Below are positions 50,727 to 60,048 of a stretch of 64,000 nucleotides of DNA, piece after piece. Numbering within the stretch: the stretch's first letter is position 1; each line of letters starts with the position of its first letter. Location: contig CAZWJC010000008.1 in NCBI GenBank assembly GCA_964634255.1, positions 1-64,000 on the forward strand, written 5' to 3'. The DNA is from MWDV01 sp964634255. GTDB lineage: Bacteria > Verrucomicrobiota > Verrucomicrobiia > Limisphaerales > MWDV01. The translations under genes were made by a program, and so were the position numbers. A model generated the notes under the pieces. That model saw nothing but the letters and a program-made list of their open reading frames with translations, made no database searches and was not told the DNA's origin.

Positions 50727-51578
50727 TTAGTTCATGCCGGGTGTTCGTGGCGTGCGGGAGCGAAGCCATCGGAGATCAGGATCATTCGCCGGCACCGTCG
50801 TGCTGCTTGGGAAGGAGAACGCCACCGGGAATTTCAACGCACTTGACTGCCAGCGGTGTGTTTCCGCATGGCCGTCTGCAAAGGCCACACCGGCGCCGCC
50901 GTCGTGGTAATTCGCCGGCAGGTCGATCCAAGATTTGGAATAGGGAGCGAAAAGGCCGCCTTCGTTCATGCTGTCCGGGTGCTCGTCAATGGAGACCCAC
51001 GTCTCGGCAGGTCGCGGATTCAGCAATCCGGTCAGGTTTTTCACCTGCACATAGGCAGCGTCGGTCGGCCCCATTAAGACGTTGCCGTTGGCCACGTAGA
51101 GATTCTGCGACATGCTCCGAACACGTTCCTGCCACCCGCGCGCTCGCTGGGCTGAGCTGACGTACTGGTCGGCCGGGCATTTGAACAGGCGGCCATCCCG
51201 ACCGCAGTACTGTGCCAAGATCGAATACTGTGGATCGGTCAAATATAGGGTGTTGGTATTGGCCGAACTGGTCGTCCAGTCCAGCCACCCGGCAGCCCAC
51301 ATGGGCTGGGTTGGACTCTGGGCCGGCCCACCCCACATGCTGGTCGCCAGCTTGTCGTTGTTGTCGTCGGCGTACATGAGCCAGGCCCGGCAGAGCTGGG
51401 CGTGGTTGTTGAGGCACAGGAAGGCGCGGCCTTCCGGCTGCGTGCGGGCCAGGGCGGGTGTGAGCAGCGTGGCCAACACGGCGATCACGGCGAGTACGAG
51501 GATCAATTCGAGGAGCGTGAACGCAGTGGCGCCGCCGCGCCCGCGCTCGCTTCCGGTGGTATTGAATGGTGATTTCAT
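50727..51578 (-). CDS. Type II secretion/pilin-like pseudopilin with H-X9-DG tail
   Basis: A 283-aa protein with a prepilin leader: after a basic stretch, AFTLLELILVLAVIAVLA forms the methylated Phe, Glu at +5 and the hydrophobic helix (about residues 20-42). Ala rather than Gly lies at the cleavage site. The C-terminal part (FADGHAETHRW, with the H-X9-DG signature near the end) is typical of the large pseudopilin family seen in many copies in Planctomycetes and Verrucomicrobia. It lies 12 bases after the beta-propeller gene, so it is in that operon. Confidence 0.9.
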   Translation of the reverse strand: MKSPFNTTGSERGRGGATAFTLLELILVLAVIAVLATLLTPALARTQPEGRAFLCLNNHAQLCRAWLMYADDNNDKLATSMWGGPAQSPTQPMWAAGWLDWTTSSANTNTLYLTDPQYSILAQYCGRDGRLFKCPADQYVSSAQRARGWQERVRSMSQNLYVANGNVLMGPTDAAYVQVKNLTGLLNPRPAETWVSIDEHPDSMNEGGLFAPYSKSWIDLPANYHDGGAGVAFADGHAETHRWQSSALKFPVAFSFPSSTTVPANDPDLRWLRSRTPRTPGMN

Positions 51579-51590
51579 GGTGGCCTCGAT

Positions 51591-54500
51591 TCAGAATGCG
51601 ATCACGCGGTAGAACCGCTGCGCGTTGGTTGCCGGGCTGTCTTGAAGCCAAGCCTTCCAGCCGTCATTCGTTATGCTGCCGGAGCAATCTCGCCAGATGG
51701 GATCGTCTAGGTCGTCCTTGCACTGCACCCGGGGATTGTCCCCCGGCATCAGCGGCCAGGAAAGCACCGGTCCTTGACCCGGTGTGGCAGGTGGCAGGAT
51801 CACCATGGTAAATATCGCCGTCGCGAACAAATCGCCACTTGCGTTCAAGTCGTTTGCGGCAAGGTCCGACGCCCAAGACTGGATGAGAAGCGTCTGCCCG
51901 TCCGCGCTGAACCGGGCGCGCAGCGAGTGGTCATCTGCCGGTCCATCCGAAAAGCGGCTGGTGCTGAGGAGGGTGTTTAGGCCGGTCTGCCGGTCGTAAA
52001 GCATGATCTGGCGGAAGGCGCTGCAGGCTCCAGCCACGAGGTTGGTGGCCCAAGTGCGGTAAGCGACGAACCGCCCGCTGGGGCTGATGACAGGTGAATC
52101 TGATCCTCCGGAGCCAGGCTCAACCGAGTTCCACACATGGCTTAACAGAGACGTGGCTCCGCTATCGAGGTCTCGCAGGAACACTTGATTCGTGGCGGCA
52201 AGTTGGCGGGCGTACGCCAGCCATTTGCCGTCGGCACTGAAGGCGGGGGCTGTCCAAGTGCTGGGAGAAGCCGCGGCCACGCTCCACGTCGTGTTCGCTT
52301 CGCGGTCCATGAAGACCAACTGCGTGGCCGTTACCGACGCAATCCGCTTGCCGTCGGGGCTGCTCGCTACACCAAAACCGTAACTGGCGGACGTGGCATT
52401 GGTGAAAACCCGAGCCGCGAGCGAGGAGTCCCAGACGAAGCTGTAAACCGCGCCCGCGCCGTCACCGGGACGACTGAGATACGCCACGAAACGACCATCG
52501 GGTGTCATCGTCAGGGCGTCCACGCTCATGGTGGTGAGAGCCCAGTTAGTGGCCGATTGGGTGTCGCGAAGAAACAGATTGAGATTGCCCGTGAAACCGA
52601 TGAAGTCCCCGGTGAGATAGCGCGCCTGACTGCGAAACAGGAGCCATCGGCCGTCCTTGCTCAGCAACGGTGCGGAGCAAGAGCCGTCGGAGGGCCGCCC
52701 GTCGGGTCTCCGGCTTGCCAGTACTGTTGCCACGGCCTGAAGGTCGCGCACGAAGATATCCGCCAACTTGTTGGTGTCGTCTGCCACGAGGTTCGTTGCG
52801 CTGCTGGCGAAGGCGATGAAACGTCCATCGCCGCTGATGGCCGGCTCAAACGAGGGGCCATTGCCACTCACGCCTGCAACATCGGCGCTCACCAGGATGG
52901 TCCGGCCCGTCGCCATGTCGCGCACGAAGACGTCGCGGTAACCATTGGTGTCGCTCGCCACCAAGTTGTCCGCGTCGCTGGCGTATGCAATGAACCGCCC
53001 GTCGTCGCTAGCAGAGAACTGGGTCAGGGCGCTCAGGCTGTTCGGCGTCGAGGAGGCCAAGGTCGGATGGCGGGCGGAGATCAACTCGTTTGTGCCTGCG
53101 ACCATGTCCCGGACGAACACGTCAAGCCGGTGGTTATTGTCGTCAGGGACCAGGTTGCCATCGGGGCACTCAAATGCAATGAAGCGTCCATCGGCGCTGA
53201 GAGCCGGCACGGTGGCGCTGGTGACGCCGGCGGCGGTGCCATTCGTGCCCACATCCACCAGCGCGGTTGTCGCTGCCTGCAAGTCCCGCACATAGAGATG
53301 CCAGTCTCCGAGAGCGCCATTCGTCACCAATCCGGAAGCGTTCGAGAGAAACGCCACGTAACGTCCGGTGGAGTCCAGGAAGGGCCACGACGAAACCGAG
53401 TTCGTGGGGACGGCGCCGGAAAGACTGCTGCTGGCCAAAGAGATCATTCCGGAGGCGGCATCCCAAACCTGCACGCAGGTTGTTGTGCCTGCCACCCCGT
53501 TGCTGTTCGCGACGAAGGCGATCCGTTGGCCATCGGGCGTCAGGTCGAGGCTTCTCGAGTTCTCGGCGCTCGGGATGGAAGTCACTGCATTCGTGTGAAT
53601 CAAGTCCGTGACGCCGGTTTCAAGGCCGTAGCGCAGGATGATTCCGGAGTAAGTCGAAGCCGGCAGCGGTGAAAGGCTCGCCTGGTAGGCGACGAACTTC
53701 CCGTCGGCGCTGAGCGCGAGGTTGTAGCAAATCCCGTTCGTCTTGCCCGTCACGCTTTGCACTGCCGGACGCATGCCCGCACTGGCCCAGACATTCGTGC
53801 CCGCGAGACGGTCGTGGATGTAAATGTCGCCGACGGTGCGGACCCCAGGCATGAGATTCGTGGCCGTGCTGGAGAAGGCGACAAACCGGCCATCCGGCGT
53901 GATCTCCGGCGACTCGGAACTGCCAACCGGCCAAAGGGCGGCCGGGTTTGCGGAGCGCGCCCCGACGCTGACCAGCGCTGTCACGAGTGCCACCGTATCG
54001 CGCACGAAGACGTCTGCGATCCGATTCGTGTCGTTCGGCACCAGATCATTCGCCTCGCTGACGAACGCCACGTAACGCCCGTCCGGCGTCATCACCGCGC
54101 TGCGCGACGCGCCATTGCCCGGGAGGCCGTTCGTGTTGGCGCTGACCAGCAATGTTGCCCCGCTGGACAGGTCGCGGAGGAACACGTCCGCCGCGCCGTT
54201 CGTATCGCCCGAGACGAGGCTGGGGGCGCCGCTTTCAAAGAGGGCGAACAGGTTGTTGGTCGAGAGCGCCAGCGGGAACGAATCGCCATCGCCGCCGCCG
54301 AGTCCAGAGGAGTTGACGCTGACCAGCGTCGTGGTCTGGCTCCATCGGTCGCGCAGGAAGACGTTGAACCGGGCGGGAATGAGCGATGGGATCGGGGTGT
54401 TATTACTGGTGATGACGAGGTTGTTGGCCGTGCTGGCGAACAACACGAACCGACCGTCCTGGTTGAGAATCGGCAGGCAGGAATCGCCATTGCCACCGAC

Positions 54501-54629
54501 CGGCGACGACTGGCCAGGATTCAGGAGCGAAACAGGCTGTACCCAAGCGGCGCGTGCGACCAAGGATACGAATAGGAAGATGGAAGTCAGCGAGGCAAAA
54601 CTACCGACCTTGCAGCGTTCTTTGTCCAT
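51591..54629 (-). CDS. Exported WD40-like/TolB-type beta-propeller protein
   Basis: A 1012-aa protein; ATG 54629 has a GAGGTG ribosome site nine bases upstream and a signal peptide (about residues 8-27). It contains about 14 repeats of roughly 60 aa around TPDGRYVAFVSEANDLV, DTN, DVFVRD and LVS (PD40-like), arranged as two or more propellers. The C terminus (QRFYRVIAF) is the shared tail. Binding or scaffold function; no catalytic residue was recognised. It heads an operon with the pseudopilin. Confidence 0.85.
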   Translation of the reverse strand: MDKERCKVGSFASLTSIFLFVSLVARAAWVQPVSLLNPGQSSPVGGNGDSCLPILNQDGRFVLFASTANNLVITSNNTPIPSLIPARFNVFLRDRWSQTTTLVSVNSSGLGGGDGDSFPLALSTNNLFALFESGAPSLVSGDTNGAADVFLRDLSSGATLLVSANTNGLPGNGASRSAVMTPDGRYVAFVSEANDLVPNDTNRIADVFVRDTVALVTALVSVGARSANPAALWPVGSSESPEITPDGRFVAFSSTATNLMPGVRTVGDIYIHDRLAGTNVWASAGMRPAVQSVTGKTNGICYNLALSADGKFVAYQASLSPLPASTYSGIILRYGLETGVTDLIHTNAVTSIPSAENSRSLDLTPDGQRIAFVANSNGVAGTTTCVQVWDAASGMISLASSSLSGAVPTNSVSSWPFLDSTGRYVAFLSNASGLVTNGALGDWHLYVRDLQAATTALVDVGTNGTAAGVTSATVPALSADGRFIAFECPDGNLVPDDNNHRLDVFVRDMVAGTNELISARHPTLASSTPNSLSALTQFSASDDGRFIAYASDADNLVASDTNGYRDVFVRDMATGRTILVSADVAGVSGNGPSFEPAISGDGRFIAFASSATNLVADDTNKLADIFVRDLQAVATVLASRRPDGRPSDGSCSAPLLSKDGRWLLFRSQARYLTGDFIGFTGNLNLFLRDTQSATNWALTTMSVDALTMTPDGRFVAYLSRPGDGAGAVYSFVWDSSLAARVFTNATSASYGFGVASSPDGKRIASVTATQLVFMDREANTTWSVAAASPSTWTAPAFSADGKWLAYARQLAATNQVFLRDLDSGATSLLSHVWNSVEPGSGGSDSPVISPSGRFVAYRTWATNLVAGACSAFRQIMLYDRQTGLNTLLSTSRFSDGPADDHSLRARFSADGQTLLIQSWASDLAANDLNASGDLFATAIFTMVILPPATPGQGPVLSWPLMPGDNPRVQCKDDLDDPIWRDCSGSITNDGWKAWLQDSPATNAQRFYRVIAF

Positions 54630-54778
54630 AGCATCACACCTCGGATTCGCCGCGACACTAAAAGTGCGGCTGTGACCAGTCAAGCTGCATCCCGAGAATG
54701 TTCGGGGCGACCAGCCTATGGGTCGCTCATTTGCGCCAACTCAAGTTACCCCTCCACTTCGGAAAGCCGGCAGCTTTC

Positions 54779-55849
54779 TCAAATCTTCACCTTGAACTCC
54801 TCGCCCTTCTTGAGCGATTGCGCAAAGGCTGCCAACAACTGCGGGATCATTTCGAGGTCCTTCAGGCTGACGACTTCGACGGGCGAGTGCATGTAGCGGT
54901 TCGGCAGGCTGATCAGGCCGCTGGCGATGCCGCCCCGCGTCCAGAAAATCACGTCGGTGTCCGTGCCGCTCGTCGAAGACATCGCTTCGTGCTGGAGCGG
55001 AATTTTCTTCGCCTTGGCCACAGCTTCGATGCGTGCGACGACTTCCGGATGATTGCAGCCGCCGTGCGTCACGGCCGGGCCTTTGCCGATCTTCACGTCG
55101 CCATGCTGCGCCTTGTTTACGGTCGGGTAATCCGTGGCGTGCGTCACGTCCACCACGAGCGCCACATCGGGTTTAAGCGAGTAGGCAATCTGCCGTGCAC
55201 CGAGCAGGCCGACTTCCTCCTGCACGTTCGAGACGGCGCAGACTTCCGCGTTCAGCTTGCCACCGGCTTCCTTGAGCAGTCGCAGCGCCTCGATCACGGC
55301 GAATGTGCCGATGCGGTTGTCGAACGCCCGCGCCACGGCCAGGTCGCCACGGAGGATGTCAAACTCGTCCACGAGCGTGATGGGGTCGCCAATGCGGACG
55401 AGCTTTTCGGCCTCGGCGCGCTTGGCCACGCCGATGTCAATGAACAGCTCGTGAATCTTCGGCGGCTTGGGATCGCCCTCCAGCTTCATCAAGTGCGGCG
55501 CAACGTTGCCGACGACGCCTTTCACCGGTCCTTTTGCGGTGTGGATGACGACGCGCTGGGCCTTGGTGATGGCTGCGTCCACGCCGCCCATCTTGCGGAC
55601 GTAGAGGTAGCCGTTGTCGTCAATGTAGTTCACGGCCATGGCGATTTCGTCGGCGTGGCCGGCGAGCATCAGGCGCGGCGAGCCGCCCTTGTTCAGCACG
55701 GCGACGCAATTGCCATAAGCGTCGGAAAAGGTTTCGTCGGCGAATTGCTTCGCGTAATCGAGCCACACCCGCTGGCCGCGCGTTTCGTGGCCGACGGGGC
55801 TGGGGGTGTTCACGAGCGTCCGGAGAAAACTCAGAGATTGTTCGCGCAT
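54779..55849 (-). CDS. M42-family metallopeptidase (aminopeptidase / endoglucanase-M type)
   Basis: A 356-aa dodecameric-type aminopeptidase. Metal ligands: His65 (AGHADE), Asp177 (AFDNRIG), Glu212 (QEEVGL), Asp234 (VVDVTHATD) and His321 (RYMHSPVE); Glu211 is the general base. Length and order are normal. It acts in the cytoplasm on peptide ends from proteolysis. The start has a TAATCT -10 box six bases upstream. It faces the TIM-barrel protein gene. Confidence 0.93.
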   Translation of the reverse strand: MREQSLSFLRTLVNTPSPVGHETRGQRVWLDYAKQFADETFSDAYGNCVAVLNKGGSPRLMLAGHADEIAMAVNYIDDNGYLYVRKMGGVDAAITKAQRVVIHTAKGPVKGVVGNVAPHLMKLEGDPKPPKIHELFIDIGVAKRAEAEKLVRIGDPITLVDEFDILRGDLAVARAFDNRIGTFAVIEALRLLKEAGGKLNAEVCAVSNVQEEVGLLGARQIAYSLKPDVALVVDVTHATDYPTVNKAQHGDVKIGKGPAVTHGGCNHPEVVARIEAVAKAKKIPLQHEAMSSTSGTDTDVIFWTRGGIASGLISLPNRYMHSPVEVVSLKDLEMIPQLLAAFAQSLKKGEEFKVKI

Positions 55850-55855
55850 GGGCGG

Positions 55856-55884
55856 AGATTAGCGCAGCCTCGGCCGGACGTCGA
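55856..55884 (-). promoter_or_regulatory. Predicted leaderless promoter of the M42 peptidase gene
   Basis: On the minus strand TCGACG (55884-55879), 17 bases, TAATCT (55861-55856), then CCGCCC and ATG 55849. Confidence 0.45.
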
Positions 55885-56081
55885 GCGTGTGAGAGACGGA
55901 GGGCGTGCCTAGCAGTAGCGGTCACCGGGCCCAGCGGTCCAGGTGACGAGCGCGACGGAACCTCCGTGGCCTCATCGCAAGGCGAGACACTGCGTGCTGA
56001 GAACGTCGTGTAGTCCACAGAATTCGCTCGCCAGACAGCTTCGTTCGCAGAAAATGGCCGCGGACTTTGAACTGAATCAAC

Positions 56082-56975
56082 ATGACAACATCACGTCGCC
56101 AATTCTTCGCCCTCTCCACGATCGCTGCGGCTGCCGCCACCCTGCCGCACCGCGCCGCCGCGGTCACGCTTGCCGATCCCGCCCAGCCGGCGCGGCTGCG
56201 TCTGTCCTGCCAGGAAGGTGTCGCGCACGGCAAGTCGCTGGCCGAGAAGCTGGATTTCATGGAGGCGAACGGGTTCGAAGGCATCGAGCCATGGGGCGGC
56301 GGACTGGGCAAGCGCGTCGAAGAATTCCAGAAGGCACTCCAGGGTCGCAAGATCAAGGTGAGCGCCATCTGCGCCGGATTCGAGGGTGTGCTGATTTCCG
56401 ACCAGGAAGCCGAGCGCACCAAGGCGATGAACACGATGAAGGAAATCCTGACCGCCGCGGGCGCGCTGGGATCCACGGGCATGATCATGGTGCCGGCGTT
56501 CAACGGTCAAACGAAGCTCGGCCACCAGGAATCCCGCGAGTTGCTGGTGAAGCTGCTGCCCGAACTCGGCGAGCACGCCAAGAAGGTCGGCACGACGATC
56601 ATCCTCGAACCGCTCAATCGGCAGGAATGTCACTTCCTCCGCCAGGTGGCCGACGGCGCCGCGATTTGCCGCGATGCGAAACATCCGGGCGTCACGGTCA
56701 TGGGCGACTTCTGGCACATGACCTGGGAGGAGACGAGCGACTTCGCGGCGTTCGTTGCCGCCGGCAAGTATCTCCAGCACGTCCATTGCGCGAGCCGCAA
56801 GACCCGCAACACGCCGGGCGAAGACGAGGGCGACAACTACGTGGACGGCCTGAAGGGGCTGAAGCTCATCGGCTATCAGAATTTCGTCAGCTTGGAATGT
56901 GGCTGCAAGGGCGACCGCGCGAAGGTCGTCGCCGCCGCTGCGAAACTGCTGCGCGATCAGTGGCAGCAGGCGTGA
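56082..56975 (+). CDS. Sugar-phosphate isomerase/epimerase-type TIM-barrel protein, Tat-exported
   Basis: A 297-aa protein with a twin-arginine leader (SRRQFFALSTIAAAAATL; Arg5-Arg6) and AxA cleavage near residue 27. The xylose-isomerase-like TIM barrel has LDFMEANGFEGIEPWG, LEPLNRQECHFLRQ (metal Glu), GDFWHMTWEE (metal Asp/His), HVHCASRK (His) and a late SLECGCKG (Glu). Hydroxypyruvate isomerase-like and AP-endonuclease-2 superfamily proteins share this layout. Export by Tat fits a folded metalloenzyme. Substrate unknown. Confidence 0.87.
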   Translation: MTTSRRQFFALSTIAAAAATLPHRAAAVTLADPAQPARLRLSCQEGVAHGKSLAEKLDFMEANGFEGIEPWGGGLGKRVEEFQKALQGRKIKVSAICAGFEGVLISDQEAERTKAMNTMKEILTAAGALGSTGMIMVPAFNGQTKLGHQESRELLVKLLPELGEHAKKVGTTIILEPLNRQECHFLRQVADGAAICRDAKHPGVTVMGDFWHMTWEETSDFAAFVAAGKYLQHVHCASRKTRNTPGEDEGDNYVDGLKGLKLIGYQNFVSLECGCKGDRAKVVAAAAKLLRDQWQQA

Positions 56976-57002
56976 GCCGGGATGCCAGGCGTTGCCAGCG
57001 TG

Positions 57003-57075
57003 CTGCCGGCTTCCAGCCGGCAGGACCATCTGATTCACGCCGTTGTGAAGTGATCTTCCGGCGGGACGCCGGAAG
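57003..57075. repeat. Two GC hairpins, REP-like
   Basis: CTGCCGGC-TTCCA-GCCGGCAG (57003-57023) and CTTCCGGC-GGGAC-GCCGGAAG (57055-57075) each have a perfect 8-bp stem and a 5-base loop, set 31 bases apart in the gap before argH, with no T-run. Confidence 0.55.
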
Positions 57076-57200
57076 CACGTTGCTGGAACTCCGGCCAGAC
57101 TCCCGCCCGGATCCGCAGGAATGGTAGCCGCCCCCGCGCCCGCCGACTTTTTCGCTGACTTTCGGCGTTCGCCCGCGCACAGTCGGGGCGCAAAGAACGC

Positions 57201-58601
57201 ATGAACAAACCGTCTCCAGTCTCCCGCAGCGGACGTTTCGCCGCCGGCCCCGGCGCCGACGTGGCGCAATTCTCCGAATCCATCTCCTTCGATCACCGGC
57301 TCTGGCAGCATGACATCCTGGGCTCGCTGGCCCATGCCGCGATGCTCCACAAGATCGGCCTGCTCACGCGCGCGGAACACGCCGGCATCGCCCGCGGGCT
57401 GAAAGCCATCGCCCGCGAGATCGAGCAAGGCAAGTTTCGCTGGAAGGCTGAGTTGGAAGATGTGCACATGAACATCGAAGCCGAACTGACACGGCGCGCG
57501 CCGGCGGGTGCGAAGCTCCACACCGGCCGCTCGCGCAACGATCAGGTCGCCCTCGACATGCGGCTCTGGCTGCGGGACGAGATTGTGTCCTTGCTCGGCG
57601 AGATCGTCGGCTTGCAGCAATCGCTGGTGCGGCTCGGCGAGAGGAACGCCGACGTGTTGATCCCCGGCTACACCCACATGCAGCGCGCCCAGCCGGTCTA
57701 TTTCGCGCACCACCTGCTGGCCTACGTCGAGATGCTGGAGCGCGATTGCGAGCGGCTCTGGGACGGTCTGGATCGCGTGAACGTCTGCCCGCTCGGTGCG
57801 GGTGCAATCGCGGGCTCAACGCTGCCGCTGGACCGCGCGTTCGTGGCCAGGCAGCTTGGCTTCGTGGACCTCGATGGCAAGCCGCGGCTGACGCAGAATT
57901 CCATGGACGCCGTCAGCGACCGGGATTTCGCCATCGAGTTTTGCGCCCACGCGGCGTTGCTGGCCGTGCATCTCTCGCGGCTCGCCGAGGACGTGGTCCT
58001 CTGGGCCGGCGCGGAGTTCAACTTCATCCGCATCGCCGACGCCTACACCACCGGCTCGTCGCTCATGCCGCAAAAGAAGAACCCGGACGTGGCGGAGCTT
58101 TCGCGCGGCAAATCGGCGCGCGTGATCGGCAACCTCGTGGCGCTGCTCACGCTGCTGAAGGGCCTGCCGATGACCTACAACCGCGATTTGCAGGAGGACA
58201 AGGAACGGCTCTTCGATACCGCGGACACCGTGCGGGCGACCGTCCGGCTCATGGCGGCGATGCTGCGGCACACGACCGTGAGCCGCGCCGCCTGCGAAGC
58301 CGCCGCGAGCGATCCGGCGTTGCTGGCTACGGACCTCGCCGATTACCTCGTGCGCAAAGGCATGCCCTTCCGACAAGCGCACCACGTCGTCGGCGCAGTG
58401 GTGGCGTTGGCGGAGAAGGCGGGCAAGCCGCTGAACCAGCTTTCGCTCGCTGAGCTGCAATCCGTGGACAAGACCTTCGGGCGCGATGCGTTGAAGGTGT
58501 TCGATCTCCGCGCCGCGATGGCAAAGCGCAACCTCGTCGGCGCGCCGGGGACGAAGCAGGTGCGGGAGCAGCTTGTGCGATGGAAGGTTTATCAAGGCTA
58601 G
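57201..58601 (+). CDS. argH: Argininosuccinate lyase
   Basis: A 466-aa enzyme, last step of arginine synthesis, which splits argininosuccinate into arginine and fumarate. The superfamily signature SSLMPQKKNPD (about residues 284-294) holds the catalytic Ser and the substrate Lys. TGRSRNDQ and GYTHMQRAQP are the other conserved blocks, and the N-terminal SISFDHRLWQHDI is typical. Length is normal. ATG 57201 is the only sensible start. No other arg gene is nearby. Confidence 0.97.
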   Translation: MNKPSPVSRSGRFAAGPGADVAQFSESISFDHRLWQHDILGSLAHAAMLHKIGLLTRAEHAGIARGLKAIAREIEQGKFRWKAELEDVHMNIEAELTRRAPAGAKLHTGRSRNDQVALDMRLWLRDEIVSLLGEIVGLQQSLVRLGERNADVLIPGYTHMQRAQPVYFAHHLLAYVEMLERDCERLWDGLDRVNVCPLGAGAIAGSTLPLDRAFVARQLGFVDLDGKPRLTQNSMDAVSDRDFAIEFCAHAALLAVHLSRLAEDVVLWAGAEFNFIRIADAYTTGSSLMPQKKNPDVAELSRGKSARVIGNLVALLTLLKGLPMTYNRDLQEDKERLFDTADTVRATVRLMAAMLRHTTVSRAACEAAASDPALLATDLADYLVRKGMPFRQAHHVVGAVVALAEKAGKPLNQLSLAELQSVDKTFGRDALKVFDLRAAMAKRNLVGAPGTKQVREQLVRWKVYQG

Positions 58602-58610
58602 CGGACGGAG

Positions 58611-58653
58611 TGTGCGCCCGTGCCACTTTGGGCACGTCGTGCGCCATCGCACA
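58611..58653. other. Compound hairpin after argH
   Basis: CGTGCC-ACTTTG-GGCACG (58619-58636) is nested inside TGTGCG (58611-58616) and CGCACA (58648-58653). There is no T-run. It may help end argH mRNA. Confidence 0.4.
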
Positions 58654-58786
58654 ATTGGATGCTCGCTGAGCGTCTTTTGAGATGGACGAGCGTTTCTGTT
58701 CTTGCCATACAGGAGTATCTGGAACTCGGGACGCTGGTTAAAGATGTATCCGCGCGATTGCTTGCTGCGGGATTAACTGCAAATTC

Positions 58787-59461
58787 ATGAAGACGAGCTT
58801 ATTTCTGATTATTGTAGCAATCTCTCTGTTGTGGGGCGGCGGACAGGGCCTGTTCACTGCGATCACCAACCTTAAACCGAAGGAGTACGCGGTTGAGGAG
58901 TATTTGAATCACAGACCATCCGCGAAGTGGCTTCGCCTGAAGGGAGGTGTGGTTGATCTTACTGGCCTGACTTACTCCAGCTTTTTGGGCGTGGGCACCA
59001 TCACCGAAATCTACGTTCCTATTCGGCCCTCCACCGCATCTTCAAACGATGAAGTCCACATTCTCTTCGCGACCAAAGAACCTTCGCTGCTTGCAAAGGC
59101 TGAGAAGCTACGTCAGTTGAGGACGGAATCGGAAGCCCTTCGGTATTTGCAGGCGCATAGGGATGAACTGATCTTTCCGAGGGAACTTGAGGGTCTGATT
59201 CGATTCGGCATTGAATTCAAAGATCGAGACGAACGCTGGCTGAGAACGCACAACGAGAATCTAGCGGATGATTTTGTGGTCTTGGCAGATGGGGAACGCC
59301 CCGAGTTTATGGTGTATGCTTTCCTGTTTCTTGGTGGCGTGGCCGTATCGGGGTGGATCCTGAAGAATCTTTTTGGCGTCCGCGCCAAGCCACCCGGTTC
59401 CCAGCCACCGCCTCTGCCGCCTCGTCTGAGCGAGGTGCCTCCCTTGCTCAACCCAAAATAG
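58787..59461 (+). CDS. Membrane protein with two helices, unknown function
   Basis: A 224-aa protein with an N-terminal helix (residues about 3-25), an extracytoplasmic middle (EYAVEEYLNHRPSAKWLRLK and on) and a second helix (about 177-197, VYAFLFLGGVAVSGWILKNLF), then a Pro-rich cytoplasmic tail. Base composition is less GC-rich than that of its neighbours. No family recognised. It stands alone between argH and a toxin-antitoxin cluster, which would fit a recent arrival. Confidence 0.7.
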   Translation: MKTSLFLIIVAISLLWGGGQGLFTAITNLKPKEYAVEEYLNHRPSAKWLRLKGGVVDLTGLTYSSFLGVGTITEIYVPIRPSTASSNDEVHILFATKEPSLLAKAEKLRQLRTESEALRYLQAHRDELIFPRELEGLIRFGIEFKDRDERWLRTHNENLADDFVVLADGERPEFMVYAFLFLGGVAVSGWILKNLFGVRAKPPGSQPPPLPPRLSEVPPLLNPK

Positions 59462-59541
59462 AAGCGCTTGAAGGTTGTGCCACCTGCATATCGTTTACGG
59501 GCGGCTTTTCGCCTTTGTGGAGAAGGTAGTGAGTTCGAACC

Positions 59542-59775
59542 GTGAACAGGAACGATTTGACCACGGTTGACCCGGGCATTCTCGGCGGGACGCCGGTCTT
59601 CAAGGGCACACGAGTTCCGGTCAAAACGCTGTTTGACTACCTCGAAGGCAATTATTCCCTCGACGGATTCCTGGAATGCTTCCCATCCGTGACGCGGGAG
59701 ATGGCCCAGCGCGTATTGAAGGGCGCGAAGGCAGGATTGGCTTTCCCCGCTTGTCTTGGTGGTGAAACGCCTTAA
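59542..59775 (+). CDS. DUF433 family protein (antitoxin-like)
   Basis: A 77-aa protein from a GTG at 59542. GGTPVFKGTRVPVKTLFDYLE is the DUF433 hallmark, a small HTH-type fold; some members are antitoxins next to a DUF5615 PIN-like toxin. Here no such toxin gene follows; instead hicBA starts ten bases after the stop. Either the toxin is missing, or the DUF433 protein is a stray antitoxin. Confidence 0.87.
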   Translation: MNRNDLTTVDPGILGGTPVFKGTRVPVKTLFDYLEGNYSLDGFLECFPSVTREMAQRVLKGAKAGLAFPACLGGETP

Positions 59776-59778
59776 TCT
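59751..59778 (+). promoter_or_regulatory. Predicted leaderless promoter of hicBA
   Basis: TTGTCT (59751-59756), 16 bases, TAATCT (59773-59778), then six bases to ATG 59785. The -35 box lies within the last codons of the DUF433 gene and the -10 box covers its stop codon, so hicBA can be transcribed separately. Confidence 0.5.
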
Positions 59779-59784
59779 TTCGCC

Positions 59785-60048
59785 ATGACGTTTCCGATCA
59801 CCGCTTACATTGAGGCCGCGTTGGAACTGGCGCGTTATGACAAGCTGGACGACGGCTCGTTCGCAGGCGAAATTCCCAAGCTCAAGGGCGTGGCAGCGTT
59901 TGGCCGCACGTTGCGCGAATGCGAGGCGGAACTGCGCTCGACGCTGGAGGATTGGATTCTGGTTGGTCTGAAGCTCGGCCACCGGCTGCCGGTGCTGGCC
60001 GGCATTGACTTGAACAAGGTCCCCAATGGCCGCATGGCGACCACTTAA
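59785..60048 (+). CDS. hicB: HicB-family antitoxin
   Basis: An 87-aa protein with the HicB-type RNase-H-like fold: DGSFAGEIPKLKGVAAFG, then TLRECEAELRSTLEDWILVG. Typical HicB proteins neutralise HicA and some also repress their operon. No added DNA-binding domain was seen. It precedes and overlaps hicA by 23 bases, an antitoxin-first order that differs from the toxin-first order of E. coli hicAB but occurs widely. Confidence 0.88.
   Translation: MTFPITAYIEAALELARYDKLDDGSFAGEIPKLKGVAAFGRTLRECEAELRSTLEDWILVGLKLGHRLPVLAGIDLNKVPNGRMATT

Noticed and set aside
52185..53672. 495-codon open frame opposite the propeller gene
   Set aside because: The repeats make sense only on the minus strand; the shadow frame is Arg/Gly-rich.
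56091..57713. 540-codon open frame spanning the TIM-barrel gene and the argH start
   Set aside because: It crosses two well-supported plus-strand genes and has no recognisable domain.
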